DNA of 64,000 nt from Actinomyces gerencseriae DSM 6844 (GCF_000429265.1 NZ_AUBN01000009.1:62001-126000), one strand, 5' to 3'; shown: positions 16,659-26,833, numbered from the stretch's first letter. The notes: generated from the letters alone by a model not told the origin. Numbers and translations are program-made.

Positions 16659-18263
16659 ATGACTGAGAACGCCCCTCGCACGCCTGACACGGACGTGCCG
16701 TCCGCCTCGCCGGCGCACGGCTCCGGCCCGGTCCGCGTCCGCTTCTGCCCCTCGCCCACGGGCATCCCGCACGTGGGCATGGTGCGCACCTGCCTGTTCA
16801 ACTGGGCCTACGCCCGTCATACCGGTGGCACCTTCGTCTTCCGCATCGAGGACACCGACGCCGCCCGGGACTCCGAGGAGTCCTTCGAGGCCATCCTCGA
16901 CTCCCTGACCTGGCTCGGCCTGGACTGGGACGAGGGCGTGGGCAGGGGCGGACCTCACGAGCCCTACCGCCAGTCCCAGCGGATGGACCTGTACCGGGAG
17001 GTGGCCGCCGAGCTGCTGGAGGCGGGCTACCTGTACGAGTCCTACTCCACTCCCGGGGAGGTCGAGACCCGTCATCGCGAGCGCGGCGAGGACCCCAAGC
17101 TCGGCTACGACGGCTTCGACCGCGACCTGACCCAGGAGCAGAGGGACGCCTTCCGCGCCGAGGGACGCCTCCCCGTCCTGCGGATGCGGATACCGGATGA
17201 GGACATCACCTTCACCGACCTGGTCCGCGGACCCATCACCTTCAAGGCGGGCAGCATACCGGACTACGTCGTCGTGCGCGCGGGCGGGGAGCCTCTCTAC
17301 ACGCTGGTCAACCCCGTCGATGACGCAGCCATGGGCATCACCCATGTCCTTCGCGGCGAGGACCTGCTGTCCTCCACCCCGCGGCAGGTTGTGCTCTATC
17401 AGGCCCTCATGGAGATCGGTCGGGCCGAGGTCATGCCCGAGTTCGGGCACCTGCCCTACGTCATGGGGGAGGGCAACCGGAAGCTGTCCAAGCGCGATCC
17501 TCAGTCGAACCTCCTCATCCACCGCTACCGCGGCATGATCCCCGAGGGACTCCTCAACTACCTGGCCCTGCTGGGCTGGTCGCTGAGCGCCGACCGCGAC
17601 GTCTTCTCCGCAGCCGAGATGATTGAGGCCTTCGACGTCCATGACGTGGGCCCCAACCCGGCCCGCTTCGATCCCAAGAAGTGCGAGGCCATCAACGCCG
17701 AGCAGGTGCGAGCACTGGGCGAGGAGGACTTCCGCGACCGGTTGGTGCCCTACCTCGCCGACATCTACCCCGATCCGACCGATGAGACCGCGCAGGCGCC
17801 GCTGGTCTCGGCGGCTTCCTTCGACGGGCTCTCGGCGCGGGAGCAGGAGATCCTGACTGCGGCGGCGCCCCTCATCCAGACCCGGATCCAGCTGCTGCGC
17901 GAGTGCCGGGACATGCTCGGCTTCCTCTTCGTGGATGACGCCGACCTCGTCATTGACGGCAGAGCCCGGGACAGGCTCAGGGACTCCGCCGCGGACGTCC
18001 TGGACGCGGGCATCCGTGCCCTGGAGGGGCTCGCCGAGGATCAGTGGACGAAGGACGGGCTGGAGGATGCGCTGCGGTGCGCCATCGTCGATGGTCGGGG
18101 AATGCCCGGCGGCGAGGGGATCAAGCCCCGCCTCGCCTTCGGCCCGCTGCGCGTGGCCGTGACCGGCCGCCAGGTCTCGCCGCCCCTGTTCGAGTCGATG
18201 GAGATCCTGGGCGCCTCCTCGTCGCTCGCCCGGCTGCGCGCGTTGCGGGACCGGCTCGGCTGA
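16659..18263 (+). CDS. gltX: glutamyl-tRNA synthetase
   Basis: This 534-residue class I aminoacyl-tRNA synthetase charges tRNA-Glu with glutamate. In bacteria without GlnRS it also charges tRNA-Gln, for later amidation by GatCAB. The HIGH-type motif is [12 protein letters not shown] (about residues 30-41), followed by [15 protein letters not shown]. The KMSKS-type motif is KLSKRD near residue 275. The C-terminal anticodon-binding domain is complete. Genes for tRNA-Gln and two tRNA-Glu lie about 1.1 kb downstream, so enzyme and substrates are clustered. A strong hairpin follows the stop. Confidence 0.95.
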   Translation: MTENAPRTPDTDVPSASPAHGSGPVRVRFCPSPTGIPHVGMVRTCLFNWAYARHTGGTFVFRIEDTDAARDSEESFEAILDSLTWLGLDWDEGVGRGGPHEPYRQSQRMDLYREVAAELLEAGYLYESYSTPGEVETRHRERGEDPKLGYDGFDRDLTQEQRDAFRAEGRLPVLRMRIPDEDITFTDLVRGPITFKAGSIPDYVVVRAGGEPLYTLVNPVDDAAMGITHVLRGEDLLSSTPRQVVLYQALMEIGRAEVMPEFGHLPYVMGEGNRKLSKRDPQSNLLIHRYRGMIPEGLLNYLALLGWSLSADRDVFSAAEMIEAFDVHDVGPNPARFDPKKCEAINAEQVRALGEEDFRDRLVPYLADIYPDPTDETAQAPLVSAASFDGLSAREQEILTAAAPLIQTRIQLLRECRDMLGFLFVDDADLVIDGRARDRLRDSAADVLDAGIRALEGLAEDQWTKDGLEDALRCAIVDGRGMPGGEGIKPRLAFGPLRVAVTGRQVSPPLFESMEILGASSSLARLRALRDRLG

Positions 18264-18277
18264 CGTCCGGGGCACGC

Positions 18278-18310
18278 GGTCCCGAGCGGGAGCGACTCCC
18301 GCTCGGGACC
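18278..18310 (+). terminator. strong terminator hairpin after gltX
   Basis: A perfect 15-bp stem with a 3-base loop starts 15 bases after the gltX stop. It lies between convergent genes and could stop transcription from both sides. Confidence 0.7.
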
Positions 18311-18371
18311 TGGCCCCCTTCGCCTCGCCGTCGTTCCGGGCCCCGTGGTGACAGCAAGGAGATCACGGAGC

Positions 18372-19148
18372 CTACTTCATAGTGCCCGCGCTCAGGCCCT
18401 CGATCCGGACACCGCCCAGAATGGTGTTCCACTGGTCGCTCGAGAGACCCGAGCCCTTGCGGCACATGGCCATGACGGAGAAGTTGAGCCCGGCATCACC
18501 GACGGCGCGGGCGAACTTGTAGCCCTCAACCTCCTGCGCCTCGGCGCCCGCAGCGGTGTAGGTTCCCGTCCATGCGATGGTGTAGCCCTGCATGGTGCCG
18601 CCGTCATCGCGGATGAGGCTGACGGTGTCGCGGCCGGTCTCATTAACGTCGGTGATGCTGCTCTCCTTGACATCGACCAGGGCCGAGCTCATGGCATCGT
18701 CCGACAGAGGGTTGTTGTGGATCACCTCGGAGATATCGCGCTTCTCAAGCCCGAGGCAGTTGCCGTCATAGGTGCGGAAGCCCTCGATGTTCCCCTGGTC
18801 GGTGACGGCGTCGGAGTTGACCACCGAGTCGTCCTGATACCACACCGAGTAGTCCTCGTTGTAGAACTTCAGCGATGGCGCGGTCCAGGGGGTCGAGGAG
18901 GGCCCGATCGTGGGGGCCTCCGCCGTGTGTCTGGTGCCGTTGCCGTCCGCCCCGGGCGTCGGGGTGCCGACGGGATCGATCGTGGGAGCCTCCGCCGTGG
19001 CCCTGGGAGTGCCCTCCTCCGATGGTCCGGGATCGGCTGAGTTGCTGGAGCCGGAGCAGGCGCTCAGCGCGAGGCCGGCCAGGCACAGGACCGCGCTGAG
19101 GGCCCGCGCGACACGGTGTCGGGTGCGGGAACGGGACGTGAAGGTCAT
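18372..19148 (-). CDS. secreted lipoprotein of unknown function
   Basis: This 258-residue protein has an Arg-rich n-region, a hydrophobic core and the lipobox LALSAC, so it should be lipid-anchored outside the membrane. A Pro/Thr/Gly-rich linker follows in which TAEAPTI occurs twice, encoded by a near-identical 22-bp repeat. The C-terminal globular part (from SLKFYNEDYSVWYQDDS) has two cysteines (GNCLGLEK and AMCRKGSG) and no family I recognise. The chosen ATG at 19148 is preceded by GAGG on the minus strand; an upstream in-frame ATG at 19313 would bury the signal peptide. It is convergent with gltX. Confidence 0.75.
   Translation of the reverse strand: MTFTSRSRTRHRVARALSAVLCLAGLALSACSGSSNSADPGPSEEGTPRATAEAPTIDPVGTPTPGADGNGTRHTAEAPTIGPSSTPWTAPSLKFYNEDYSVWYQDDSVVNSDAVTDQGNIEGFRTYDGNCLGLEKRDISEVIHNNPLSDDAMSSALVDVKESSITDVNETGRDTVSLIRDDGGTMQGYTIAWTGTYTAAGAEAQEVEGYKFARAVGDAGLNFSVMAMCRKGSGLSSDQWNTILGGVRIEGLSAGTMK
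18906..18999. repeat. 22-bp direct repeat in the lipoprotein linker
   Basis: GATCGTGGG(G/A)GCCTCCGCCGTG occurs at 18906-18927 and 18978-18999, with one mismatch and 72 bp apart. The spacing is in frame, so linker length could vary by 24 residues. Confidence 0.6.
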
Positions 19149-19328
19149 CTGGACCTCTGCGATGTCGAAGGAATGGACGGGCGGGGCGGATGAAGCGGTC
19201 TCCAGTCTACGGTCCCGGGACGCCGACGGGGGAGTTCCGGGCAGCGGTCTTCGGAGAGGACTATCCATGGTCCGCCCATGGCCCGCGTCGAGCGATGGTT
19301 GATGTGGTCGCACTCACGTTATTCGGGT

Positions 19329-19357
19329 TTGTCGGCAAGAGGGTCTGCGTGTAAATT
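19329..19357 (+). promoter_or_regulatory. tRNA promoter
   Basis: A -35 TTGTCG (19329-19334) and a -10 TAAATT (19352-19357) are 17 bases apart, about 47 bases before tRNA-Gln. The local A+T richness stands out from its surroundings. Confidence 0.6.
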
Positions 19358-19403
19358 GTCTCCCGCTGCTCGGGACGCCTCGCGTTTCGCAGCGCACCAG
19401 CAG

Positions 19404-19475
19404 TGGGGTATGGTGTAATTGGCAACACAGGTGATTCTGGTTCATCCATTCTAGGTTCGAGTCCTGGTACCCCAG
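19404..19475 (+). tRNA. tRNA-Gln (anticodon CTG)
   Basis: The 72-base cloverleaf has the acceptor stem TGGGGTA/TACCCCA, anticodon loop TTCTGGT with anticodon CTG, a T-arm with GGTTCGAGTCC and discriminator G. It reads CAG. The CCA end is not encoded. It is first in a three-tRNA cluster. Confidence 0.92.
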
Positions 19476-19563
19476 CGGAGAACTCGAGAGGTCCGGATGC
19501 GTCCTCGGGGACATGGTCCGCTGCGATCCCTCTCGGTTCCATCTGCGACAAGTGCATAATCCC

Positions 19564-19636
19564 GCCCCGTTCGTCTAGCGGCCCAGGACACCGCCCTCTC
19601 ACGGCGGCAGCACCGGTTCAAATCCGGTACGGGGTA
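19564..19636 (+). tRNA. tRNA-Glu (anticodon CTC), copy 1
   Basis: The 73-base cloverleaf has the acceptor stem GCCCCGT/ACGGGGT (first pair G-U), anticodon stem CCGCC/GGCGG with loop CTCTCAC and anticodon CTC, and T-loop GGTTCAAATCC. It reads GAG. Confidence 0.93.
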
Positions 19637-19669
19637 CGAGTCGGGAGAGCATCCGGTTCTCCCGCGCGG

Positions 19670-19742
19670 GCCCCGTTCGTCTAGCGGCCCAGGACACCGC
19701 CCTCTCACGGCGGCAGCACCGGTTCAAATCCGGTACGGGGTA
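19670..19742 (+). tRNA. tRNA-Glu (anticodon CTC), copy 2
   Basis: This gene is identical over all 73 bases to the copy 33 bases upstream. The duplication raises gene dosage for GAG decoding and could recombine. Confidence 0.93.
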
Positions 19743-19762
19743 CTCCTTTCGTCGCGTTTCTC

Positions 19763-19790
19763 ATGCCCGGCCCCTTCGGTGGCCGGGCAT
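19763..19790 (+). terminator. terminator hairpin of the tRNA cluster
   Basis: ATGCCCGGCC pairs with GGCCGGGCAT around an 8-base loop, 20 bases after the last tRNA. The in-frame ATG inside this hairpin is not the start of the RNase J gene. Confidence 0.65.
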
Positions 19791-19860
19791 CCGTCGTATT
19801 CGGGGCGCTTCCCGCCGCGGCGCCGATGCGGTGGCGCACCACGCCCTGGTTCCACTCATC

Positions 19861-19866
19861 TAGACT
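19861..19866 (+). promoter_or_regulatory. -10 element for leaderless rnj
   Basis: TAGACT ends 8 bases before the GTG at 19874, with no Shine-Dalgarno sequence between. Confidence 0.45.
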
Positions 19867-19873
19867 GCGTGGC

Positions 19874-21559
19874 GTGACGAACTTCCCAACGCTCAAGGCC
19901 CCCGGTCCGATTCCCGATGGCGCGATGCGCATCGTGCCCCTGGGGGGCCTCGGCGAGGTCGGCCGCAACATGACCGTCTTCGAGGTTGACGGCAAACTGC
20001 TCATCGTCGACTGCGGTGTCCTCTTCCCCGAGGAGGACCAGCCGGGCGTCGATCTCATCCTGCCCGACTTCGACTACATCGAGGACCGACTCGACGACAT
20101 CGTCGCCCTGGTGCTCACCCACGGTCACGAGGATCACATCGGCGGCGTTCCCTACCTGCTGCGCCTGCGCGACGACATCCCGCTGGTGGGCAGCGAACTC
20201 ACCCTCGCCTTCGTCGACGCCAAACTCAAGGAGCACCGCATCCGCCCCGTGCTGCGTGTGATCGCGGAGCACGAGACGGCCTCCTACGGGCCCTTCGGAC
20301 TCGAGTTCGTCGCCGTCAACCACTCCATCCCCGACGCCATGGCGACCATGATCCGCACCGGTGCCGGCAATGTGCTGGTCACCGGTGACTTCAAGATCGA
20401 CTCCCTGCCGATCGACGGGCGCATCACCGACCTGCGGTCCTTCGCGCGATTCGGCGACGAGGGCGTGGACCTGTTCTGCGTGGACTCCACGAATGCCGAG
20501 GTGCCCGGGATGATCGGTCACGAGAACCAGATCGGCCCCGTGCTCGACAACGTCTTCGCCGAGTCGGACCAGCAGATCATCGTGGCCTCCTTCTCCAGTC
20601 ACGTCCACCGCGTTCAGCAGGTTCTCGACGCCGCTGCGCTCCACGGGCGTCGTGTGGCCCTCGTGGGGCGCTCCATGGTGCGCAACATGGGTATTGCGGC
20701 CGAGCGCGGCTACCTCCGGGTCCCCGACGGCGTGCTCGTCGACGCCAGGGACGTCGCCTCTCTTCCACCGGATGAGCGCGTCCTCATGGCGACCGGCTCC
20801 CAGGGCGAGCCCATGGCGGCCCTGTCGCGCATGGCCCACGGCGAGCATCGCAGCATCACCCTGGAGCCCGGCGATACCGTCATCTTCGCCTCCTCCCTCA
20901 TCCCGGGCAACGAGAACTCCGTCAACCGCGTCATCAACCAGCTCATGCGGCTCGGTGCGCGCGTCATCCATCAGGGCAACGCCAAGGTCCACGTCTCCGG
21001 CCACGCCTCGAGCGAGGAGCTGCTGCACGTCTACAACATCGTGGGGCCCCGCAATGTCATGCCGATCCACGGGGAGGTGCGTCATCTCGTGGCCAACGGC
21101 GCACTGGCAGTCAAGACCGGAGTCGCTCCGGGCAACGTCATCCTGGCCGAGGACGGCGTGGTGGTCGACCTGCTCGACGGGCGCGCCCGTATCGCCGGCG
21201 CGGTGCCCTGCGGCTACGTGTACGTCGATGGATCCTCCATCGGCGAGATCGACGAGACCGAGCTCAAGGATCGCCGCATCCTGGCGGAGGAGGGCTTCGT
21301 GTCCGTCTACGCCGTCGTCGAGACCAGGAGCGGAACCATTCTCGCCGGCCCGGATATCCAGGCCCGGGGCGTGGCCGAGGACGGCTCCGTCTTCGACGAG
21401 ATCCTGCCCGACGTCACCACCGCTCTCCAGGAGGCCCTCGACAAGGGCAACGCCGATGCGCACTCCCTCCAGCAGGCGATGCGCCGCACGCTGGGGCGGT
21501 GGATCGGGCGCCGTCTGCGTCGTCGGCCCATGATCGTGCCCGTCGTCATCGAGGCCTGA
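19874..21559 (+). CDS. rnj: ribonuclease J
   Basis: This 561-residue metallo-beta-lactamase/beta-CASP nuclease has the signature HGHEDH at residues 83-88, LGGLGEVGRN near the N-terminus, TGDFKID, and the beta-CASP segments SFSSHVHRVQQ and TGSQGEP. RNase J performs 5'-3' exo- and endonucleolytic turnover of mRNA and rRNA precursors, using zinc. The GTG at 19874 gives the length usual for actinobacterial RNase J; the longer frame runs back into the tRNA terminator. The PfkB kinase gene starts 19 bases downstream and is probably co-transcribed. In many actinobacteria rnj also lies just before ftsK. Confidence 0.93.
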   Translation: MTNFPTLKAPGPIPDGAMRIVPLGGLGEVGRNMTVFEVDGKLLIVDCGVLFPEEDQPGVDLILPDFDYIEDRLDDIVALVLTHGHEDHIGGVPYLLRLRDDIPLVGSELTLAFVDAKLKEHRIRPVLRVIAEHETASYGPFGLEFVAVNHSIPDAMATMIRTGAGNVLVTGDFKIDSLPIDGRITDLRSFARFGDEGVDLFCVDSTNAEVPGMIGHENQIGPVLDNVFAESDQQIIVASFSSHVHRVQQVLDAAALHGRRVALVGRSMVRNMGIAAERGYLRVPDGVLVDARDVASLPPDERVLMATGSQGEPMAALSRMAHGEHRSITLEPGDTVIFASSLIPGNENSVNRVINQLMRLGARVIHQGNAKVHVSGHASSEELLHVYNIVGPRNVMPIHGEVRHLVANGALAVKTGVAPGNVILAEDGVVVDLLDGRARIAGAVPCGYVYVDGSSIGEIDETELKDRRILAEEGFVSVYAVVETRSGTILAGPDIQARGVAEDGSVFDEILPDVTTALQEALDKGNADAHSLQQAMRRTLGRWIGRRLRRRPMIVPVVIEA

Positions 21560-21578
21560 TGAGGATGGTTGAGGGTAT

Positions 21579-22523
21579 ATGAGCCCGCCGAGCATGCGCC
21601 GCCCGCCCTGCTTCATCTCCACCGGGAGCGTCCTGATCGACCTTCCGCTCCACGTCGGTCGGGTGCCCGCGCCCGGCGGCGCCGTCACGGCGACGTCCTC
21701 CGGACCCGCCGTCGGCGGGGGCTACACGGTCGTGTCCGCCGTCGCCCGTCAGGGGCAGCCGGCTGCTCTGGCCGCCACGTTGGGCACCGGCCCGAACTCC
21801 GCCCAGGTGCGCGAGACCATGATGACCGACGGAGTCGAGCTCGTCGTCGAGGAGCTCGTCGGCGACATCGGCACCTGCACCACCTTGATCGAGCCCTCCG
21901 GACGGCGCACCTTCATCACCACCGAGGGAGTGGAGGCCGAGCCCCAGCGGGAGGATCTCGACCGCCTCGAGCTCATAGAGGGCGACTGGGTCTACACCAC
22001 CGGCTACGACCTGGCTCATCCCACGTCCAGGGACGTCCTCGCCGAGTGGCTCCTCGCCCTGCCCGCCCACGTCGGGCTCGCGGCCGATCTGGGGCCCGTC
22101 GAGCCCGATATCCCGAGCTCCATCATCAACCCGCTCCTGCGTCGCGTCGATCTGCTGACGGGCAACCACCTGGAGATCACGCAGCTCTCGGCGCGTCTCG
22201 GCAGCCCGGCGGCCATGCGGGAAGCGGCCCCCGAAGCCCTCATCGTGAGGCGCACCGGGGTGCACGGCTGCGTTCTGTGGCCGGCCCATGGCGACATGGT
22301 CGAGGTGCCCGGCTTCGCTCGCGATGTTCTGGACACCACTGGCGCCGGGGACACGCACACCGCGGTCCTGGTCGCGGGCCTCATGGATGGGCTCGGCGTC
22401 GTCGCCGCCGCCCGGCGCGCCAACGCCGCCGCGGCCGAGGCCGTCAGCCGTCTGGGGCCGGCGCGCTCGCCGCGGCGCGATGAGATCGATGCCCTGCTGG
22501 CCCGCCAGGCTCGCGACGCCTGA
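21579..22523 (+). CDS. PfkB family carbohydrate kinase
   Basis: This 314-residue protein has the ribokinase fold. The PfkB signature 2 DTTGAGDTHTA lies near residues 252-262 with the catalytic Asp, and a short N-terminal GSVLIDLP segment replaces the fuller PfkB signature 1. Substrate-binding positions do not reveal the sugar; ribose, a nucleoside or a ketose phosphate are all possible. The ATG at 21579 has GAGGG 5 bases upstream. It lies between rnj and ftsK. Confidence 0.82.
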   Translation: MSPPSMRRPPCFISTGSVLIDLPLHVGRVPAPGGAVTATSSGPAVGGGYTVVSAVARQGQPAALAATLGTGPNSAQVRETMMTDGVELVVEELVGDIGTCTTLIEPSGRRTFITTEGVEAEPQREDLDRLELIEGDWVYTTGYDLAHPTSRDVLAEWLLALPAHVGLAADLGPVEPDIPSSIINPLLRRVDLLTGNHLEITQLSARLGSPAAMREAAPEALIVRRTGVHGCVLWPAHGDMVEVPGFARDVLDTTGAGDTHTAVLVAGLMDGLGVVAAARRANAAAAEAVSRLGPARSPRRDEIDALLARQARDA

Positions 22524-22610
22524 TCCGTCCCGGACGTGACGCACGCATGACGGATTCAGCGGCGTGGCTGGCTGCCGAAACACGACCGGTTCGATAACGT
22601 CTTGAACATC

Positions 22611-25409
22611 ATGGCCACTTCTCCCTCATCCTCCGCCCGCTCCGGCGCGCGGGGCTCCCGCGGGCGCGCCTCGAAGCAGCAGCCCACGCAGCCGATCGAG
22701 CCGCCCCGGTCGGGAAGCCGCTATCGTCGCACCGGATGGGCGTTCGTCGTTCTCGCCATGGCGGTCGTCACCGGTCTGCGCGAGTGGTTCGGCGTGTCCG
22801 GCGTCGCCGGGGGGCTGCTGCACCATCTGGCAGCCGGGCCCGTTGGCGTTCTGGGCATCGTCGTCCCACTCCTCCTCGGAGCACTGGGCGTGGCCATGCT
22901 GCGGGTCCGCCGCCTGGGTACGGTGCACGCGCGCATCAGCGTCGGCATGCTCGGCGTGCTGGCGGGCGTGACGGGCATTATCCAGGTGGTCTCCGGCAAC
23001 CCCTCCTTGTCGCAGGGCGTGGCGCCGCTGGAGGAGGCCGGGGGGATGCTCGGCTGGGTCGTCGGCTACCCCCTGGCAGTGCTCTTCTCCTCCGTGGCGG
23101 CCGTCATCCTGTTCGTCCTGCTCATCGCGTTCTCCGTCCTGGTGATCTCCGGTCGTACCATCGCGGACCTGCGCGAGCAGCTCGCGGAGCGCCGCGCCGT
23201 CGCCGACCAGGAGGAGAGGGAGGCCGGGGACAATCTGGCCACGCGCGTCCTGGGGGCGATGCGCCGCACCGGCGGCCGCAAGGACGGGGACGACGAGACC
23301 GCGACTCGTGCTCTCGACTCCTACGACGGCGATGAGCCCTTCCGCTCCTCGTTGGAGACCGAGAAGCGCCCTCGGGGCAGCGGCCGTCGTAAGCGCACTC
23401 GCTCGTCCGCCGCTGGCACGGCGGACGCGGCGGACACGGCCGATGCGGCGGGCTCGTCGGTGGCCCGGACTGATCCCGATGACGCCCGCGACGCGACGGC
23501 GACCTCCGTGCTGTCCGAGATGCTGTCGGCCCCGCCTGTCGACGTGCCCCTGGACGATGAGCCCGTTCCGCCTCCGGTCGTGCGTCCGGGACGGTCCTCG
23601 GCGGAGCACCCTCGGGGATCGCGCGCCGCTCCTCCCGCCGAGCCCGATGCCCCCACCGAGGAGACTCCGGCGTTCGAGCAGCCCGACCTCGCCGACGAGC
23701 TCGGCATGGCGGGAACATCCGGGATGGCGCTTCCCGATGGCACGACCTATTCCCTGCCGAGCGAGAGCCTTCTGGAGCCGGGGGCGGGCCACGCCACGCG
23801 CACCGAGGCCAATGACGCGATCGTTGAGAGGCTCCAGGACGTCTTCACCGAGTTCAAGGTCGATGCCAGGGTCACCGGATACACCCGCGGCCCCCAGGTC
23901 ACCCGATACGAGGTCCACCTGGGGCGGGGCGTCAATGTCTCTCGCGTGACGGGTCAGGAGAAGAACATCGCCTACGCAGTGGGATCGGACGAGATCCGCC
24001 TGCTGACCCCCATCCCGGGCAAGAGCGCCATCGGAGTCGAGATCCCCAATTCCGACCGCGAGATGGTCAAGCTCGGCGACGTCCTGCGCTCGGGAGCCGC
24101 CAAGAAGCAGCCGCACCCGTTGGTGGTGGGTCTGGGCAAGGATGTTGAAGGCGACTACGTGGTGACCAACCTCGCCAAGACGCCGCACATGCTCGTGGCC
24201 GGTCAGACCGGCTCCGGCAAGTCCTCCTTCGTCAATTCCATGATCACCTCGATCATGATGCGCGCCACTCCCGAGGACGTCCGCATGGTGCTGGTCGATC
24301 CCAAGCGCGTGGAGCTGACGATCTACGAGGGCATCCCGCATCTGATCACGCCGATCATCACCAGTCCCAAGAAGGCGGCCGAGGCGCTGGAGTGGGTCGT
24401 GCGCGAGATGGACGCCCGCTACGACGATCTGGCGTCCTTCGGTTTCAAGCACATCGATGATTTCAACAGGGCGGTGCGCGCCGGAGATGTTCAGCCCCTG
24501 CCCGGCTCCCAGCGCGAACTCAGCCCGTACCCCTACCTGCTGGTGGTCGTCGATGAGCTCGCCGATCTCATGATGACCGCGCCCAAGGACGTCGAGGCAT
24601 CCATCCAGCGCATCACCCAGTTGGCTCGTGCCGCCGGCATCCACCTGGTCCTGGCCACGCAGCGCCCCGTCGCCCAGGTGGTGACTGGGCTGATCAAGTC
24701 CAACGTGCCCTCGCGCCTGGCCTTCGCCACCGCCTCCCAGCTGGACTCACGCGTCATCCTGGACCAGAACGGCGCCGAGACCCTCACCGGTCAGGGCGAC
24801 GCCCTCTACCTGGGGCCCGGCACCTCCGCTCCCGTGCGCGTCCAGGGCTCGTGGGTCGATGAGTCCGAGATCCGCAGCGTCGTCGAGCACGTCAAGCGCC
24901 AGCTCGAGCCGGAGTACCGCGACGACGTGACCGTCCCGGAGGTCAAGAAGCAGATCGACGAGGAGATCGGCGATGACATGGATCTGCTGCTCCAGGCCGC
25001 CGAGCTCATCATCTCCAGCCAGTTCGGCTCGACCTCCATGCTCCAGCGCAAGCTGCGCGTCGGGTTCGCCAAGGCGGGCCGTCTCATGGACCTGCTGGAG
25101 TCCCGCGAGGTCGTCGGCCCATCCGAGGGCTCCAAGGCCCGCGATGTGCTGGTGCAGCCCGAGCAGCTTCAGGAGACGCTGGCCTGGATCAAGGGGGAGG
25201 GCGGCGCACCCGGGAGCGGGTCCGGGACGGAATCCGCGGAGGGCGCCGGTGCGGGCGACCACCAGCCGACGGCCACCCCGCCGGCCGCCTCCACCGCCGA
25301 GCCCGGGGCCGACTCCGGTCCGCCGGCCGCGGAGTCGTGGAACGACGACTCCTCGGGGGAGGATTCGGAGGACGCCTGGAGCCTGACCGGTCGCGGCGCC
25401 TCCTGGTGA
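22611..25409 (+). CDS. ftsK: DNA translocase FtsK/SpoIIIE
   Basis: This protein of about 932 residues pumps DNA at the division septum and activates dimer resolution. The N-terminus has four hydrophobic segments (about residues 45-190). A long charged, Pro/Ala-rich linker with many Asp/Glu runs to about residue 390. The motor domain has Walker [10 protein letters not shown] (about 531-539) and Walker [13 protein letters not shown]. The C-terminal gamma winged-helix domain includes [24 protein letters not shown]. An acidic tail ends in GRGASW. A TTG at 22602 is also in frame, but it lies one base after a -10-like TAACGT, so the ATG at 22611 is preferred. Confidence 0.92.
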   Translation: MATSPSSSARSGARGSRGRASKQQPTQPIEPPRSGSRYRRTGWAFVVLAMAVVTGLREWFGVSGVAGGLLHHLAAGPVGVLGIVVPLLLGALGVAMLRVRRLGTVHARISVGMLGVLAGVTGIIQVVSGNPSLSQGVAPLEEAGGMLGWVVGYPLAVLFSSVAAVILFVLLIAFSVLVISGRTIADLREQLAERRAVADQEEREAGDNLATRVLGAMRRTGGRKDGDDETATRALDSYDGDEPFRSSLETEKRPRGSGRRKRTRSSAAGTADAADTADAAGSSVARTDPDDARDATATSVLSEMLSAPPVDVPLDDEPVPPPVVRPGRSSAEHPRGSRAAPPAEPDAPTEETPAFEQPDLADELGMAGTSGMALPDGTTYSLPSESLLEPGAGHATRTEANDAIVERLQDVFTEFKVDARVTGYTRGPQVTRYEVHLGRGVNVSRVTGQEKNIAYAVGSDEIRLLTPIPGKSAIGVEIPNSDREMVKLGDVLRSGAAKKQPHPLVVGLGKDVEGDYVVTNLAKTPHMLVAGQTGSGKSSFVNSMITSIMMRATPEDVRMVLVDPKRVELTIYEGIPHLITPIITSPKKAAEALEWVVREMDARYDDLASFGFKHIDDFNRAVRAGDVQPLPGSQRELSPYPYLLVVVDELADLMMTAPKDVEASIQRITQLARAAGIHLVLATQRPVAQVVTGLIKSNVPSRLAFATASQLDSRVILDQNGAETLTGQGDALYLGPGTSAPVRVQGSWVDESEIRSVVEHVKRQLEPEYRDDVTVPEVKKQIDEEIGDDMDLLLQAAELIISSQFGSTSMLQRKLRVGFAKAGRLMDLLESREVVGPSEGSKARDVLVQPEQLQETLAWIKGEGGAPGSGSGTESAEGAGAGDHQPTATPPAASTAEPGADSGPPAAESWNDDSSGEDSEDAWSLTGRGASW

Positions 25410-25432
25410 ACGCCGTCGCAGTCATCGGGAAG

Positions 25433-25450
25433 GCGCGGGGTCAGCCGCGC
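25433..25450. terminator. small hairpin between convergent ftsK and CapA-like genes
   Basis: GCGCGG pairs with CCGCGC around a 6-base loop, overlapping the last codons of the CapA-like gene. It is short but in the right place. Confidence 0.35.
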
Positions 25451-26820
25451 GGAACGACCGTCGGCTCGGGCCCGGTCATCGTGGGCGGGGTCTCGGAGTA
25501 GGTCTCCATGTTGAGCGTGCTCGTGACCGCCTCCCACCGACTGGTGATCTCCTGGGGGCTCAGCGTGCAGCCCTCGGGGATGTCGCCCGCCTGAGCCGCG
25601 GCCAGGTCGATCATGCGATGGCCGCCGTCGTTGTCCACGGTGAAGGGGTGCCAGTGAAGGGCGTCCACATGCGCGTCGCGCGCGCCGTCGGCGGACTGGC
25701 GAACGGTGACGTCGATCCATACGAAGGTGCCGACGCCGGCCAGGACAGTGCCCTGGGCGATCGACTGGTTGGAGATGAAGTTGCCGGCCGAGTACGACAC
25801 CCACATGCCCTCGCCGTTCGGACCCCCGCTGAGGAGCTCGTTGGTCTGGGGCACATGCGGGTGCGCGCTGAACAGGACGTCGATCTCGCCGGTGGCCGCG
25901 ATGGCCCGGGCGTACTCGGTCTGGGCGGTGACCGGATCGGGGGTGTACTCCTCGCCGATCTGGGAGTGCAGGACGACGATGTCGGCACCCGCCTCGCGGG
26001 CCGCCCGCGCCTGCCGGGCGATCCAGTCGACGTCGTTGACGTTGACCGACCAGGACGGGTCGGCGGTGAAGCCGTTGAGGCCGTAGGTGGTGGACAGCTG
26101 GGCGACTGCGACCGTGCTTCCCTCGCGCTGGAGTTCGTAGATCTGATAGGGCGCATCCGCCTCCGCCTGCGTGCGGTTGGTCCCGCTCCACCCCAGACCC
26201 GCCGCCTGAAGGGTGTCGGCGGTGGCGGTCACGCCGCCCACGCCCTGGTCCCAGGCATGGTTGGAGGCGGTCGCGCACCCGTCCCAGCCCGAGTTCGCCA
26301 GGGCCGTGACCACGCCCGGCAGGGTGCCGAAGGCCGGGTAGCCCGTGGCGACGCCGGTCGGTGAGATGGGGACCTCCATGCCGCACAGGGCCAGGTCGGC
26401 CCCGCTGGTCCATGGCCGGGCGGCCGTGGTGAGCGGGGCGATGTCCCCCTGGCCGCCCTCGGTGTCCTCCATGACGGGCATGTGCATGAGTACGTCACCG
26501 CCGTAACCGATGGTCAGGCGCGCGTCGGGCGACGACGTGGGCGGAGGGTCGGTGCCCGGAGACTCCGCGGGTTCGCCGCCCGGATCGCTGGTCGGCGCCG
26601 TCGAGGCGGTCGGGGAATCGCCCCGGCTGCCCAGGACGAGCGCGCCGCCCGCGCCCGCCAGTGCGAGGGCGACTACGACGAGACCCACCAGCAGACCGAT
26701 GCGCCGTCGTCGCCTGGAGCGGTGAAGGGCTCGGGCCCGGGCACGGGAGGGGCTGCGGGGTGCGGAGGGCTCAGGGGGCATGGAGGACTCAGACGGCTCG
26801 GGCATGCGGTCGGAGGGCAT
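25441..26820 (-). CDS. CapA family (poly-gamma-glutamate capsule-type) metallophosphatase-like protein
   Basis: This 459-residue protein has an Arg-rich N-terminus, a single membrane anchor (about residues 42-66), a Pro/Ser/Thr-rich spacer and a PGA_cap domain. The domain shows YGGDVLMH, LCGMEVPI, ATASNHAWDQG, VVLHSQIGEEY, SAHPHVPQ and SYSAGNFISNQS, the metal-ligand motifs of this calcineurin-like family. CapA proteins are best known from poly-gamma-glutamate capsule export, but no capB, capC or capD is present, so a cell-envelope hydrolase role is equally possible. The active part should face outside. It is convergent with ftsK and divergent from pgsA. Confidence 0.85.
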   Translation of the reverse strand: MPSDRMPEPSESSMPPEPSAPRSPSRARARALHRSRRRRRIGLLVGLVVVALALAGAGGALVLGSRGDSPTASTAPTSDPGGEPAESPGTDPPPTSSPDARLTIGYGGDVLMHMPVMEDTEGGQGDIAPLTTAARPWTSGADLALCGMEVPISPTGVATGYPAFGTLPGVVTALANSGWDGCATASNHAWDQGVGGVTATADTLQAAGLGWSGTNRTQAEADAPYQIYELQREGSTVAVAQLSTTYGLNGFTADPSWSVNVNDVDWIARQARAAREAGADIVVLHSQIGEEYTPDPVTAQTEYARAIAATGEIDVLFSAHPHVPQTNELLSGGPNGEGMWVSYSAGNFISNQSIAQGTVLAGVGTFVWIDVTVRQSADGARDAHVDALHWHPFTVDNDGGHRMIDLAAAQAGDIPEGCTLSPQEITSRWEAVTSTLNMETYSETPPTMTGPEPTVVPRG

Positions 26821-26827
26821 GCTCCCC

Positions 26828-26833
26828 AGGCTA
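26828..26833 (-). promoter_or_regulatory. -10 element for the CapA-like gene
   Basis: On the minus strand TAGCCT ends 8 bases before the ATG at 26820. GGGGAG between them could also act as a weak Shine-Dalgarno sequence. Confidence 0.4.

Noticed and set aside
19763-19873. ATG at 19763 as the rnj start
   Set aside because: It lies inside the tRNA terminator hairpin and adds 37 residues with no similarity to RNase J.
19856-21688. 610-codon minus-strand frame opposite rnj
   Set aside because: Composition is Val/Asp/Gly/His-rich shadow sequence; RNase J motifs are on the plus strand.
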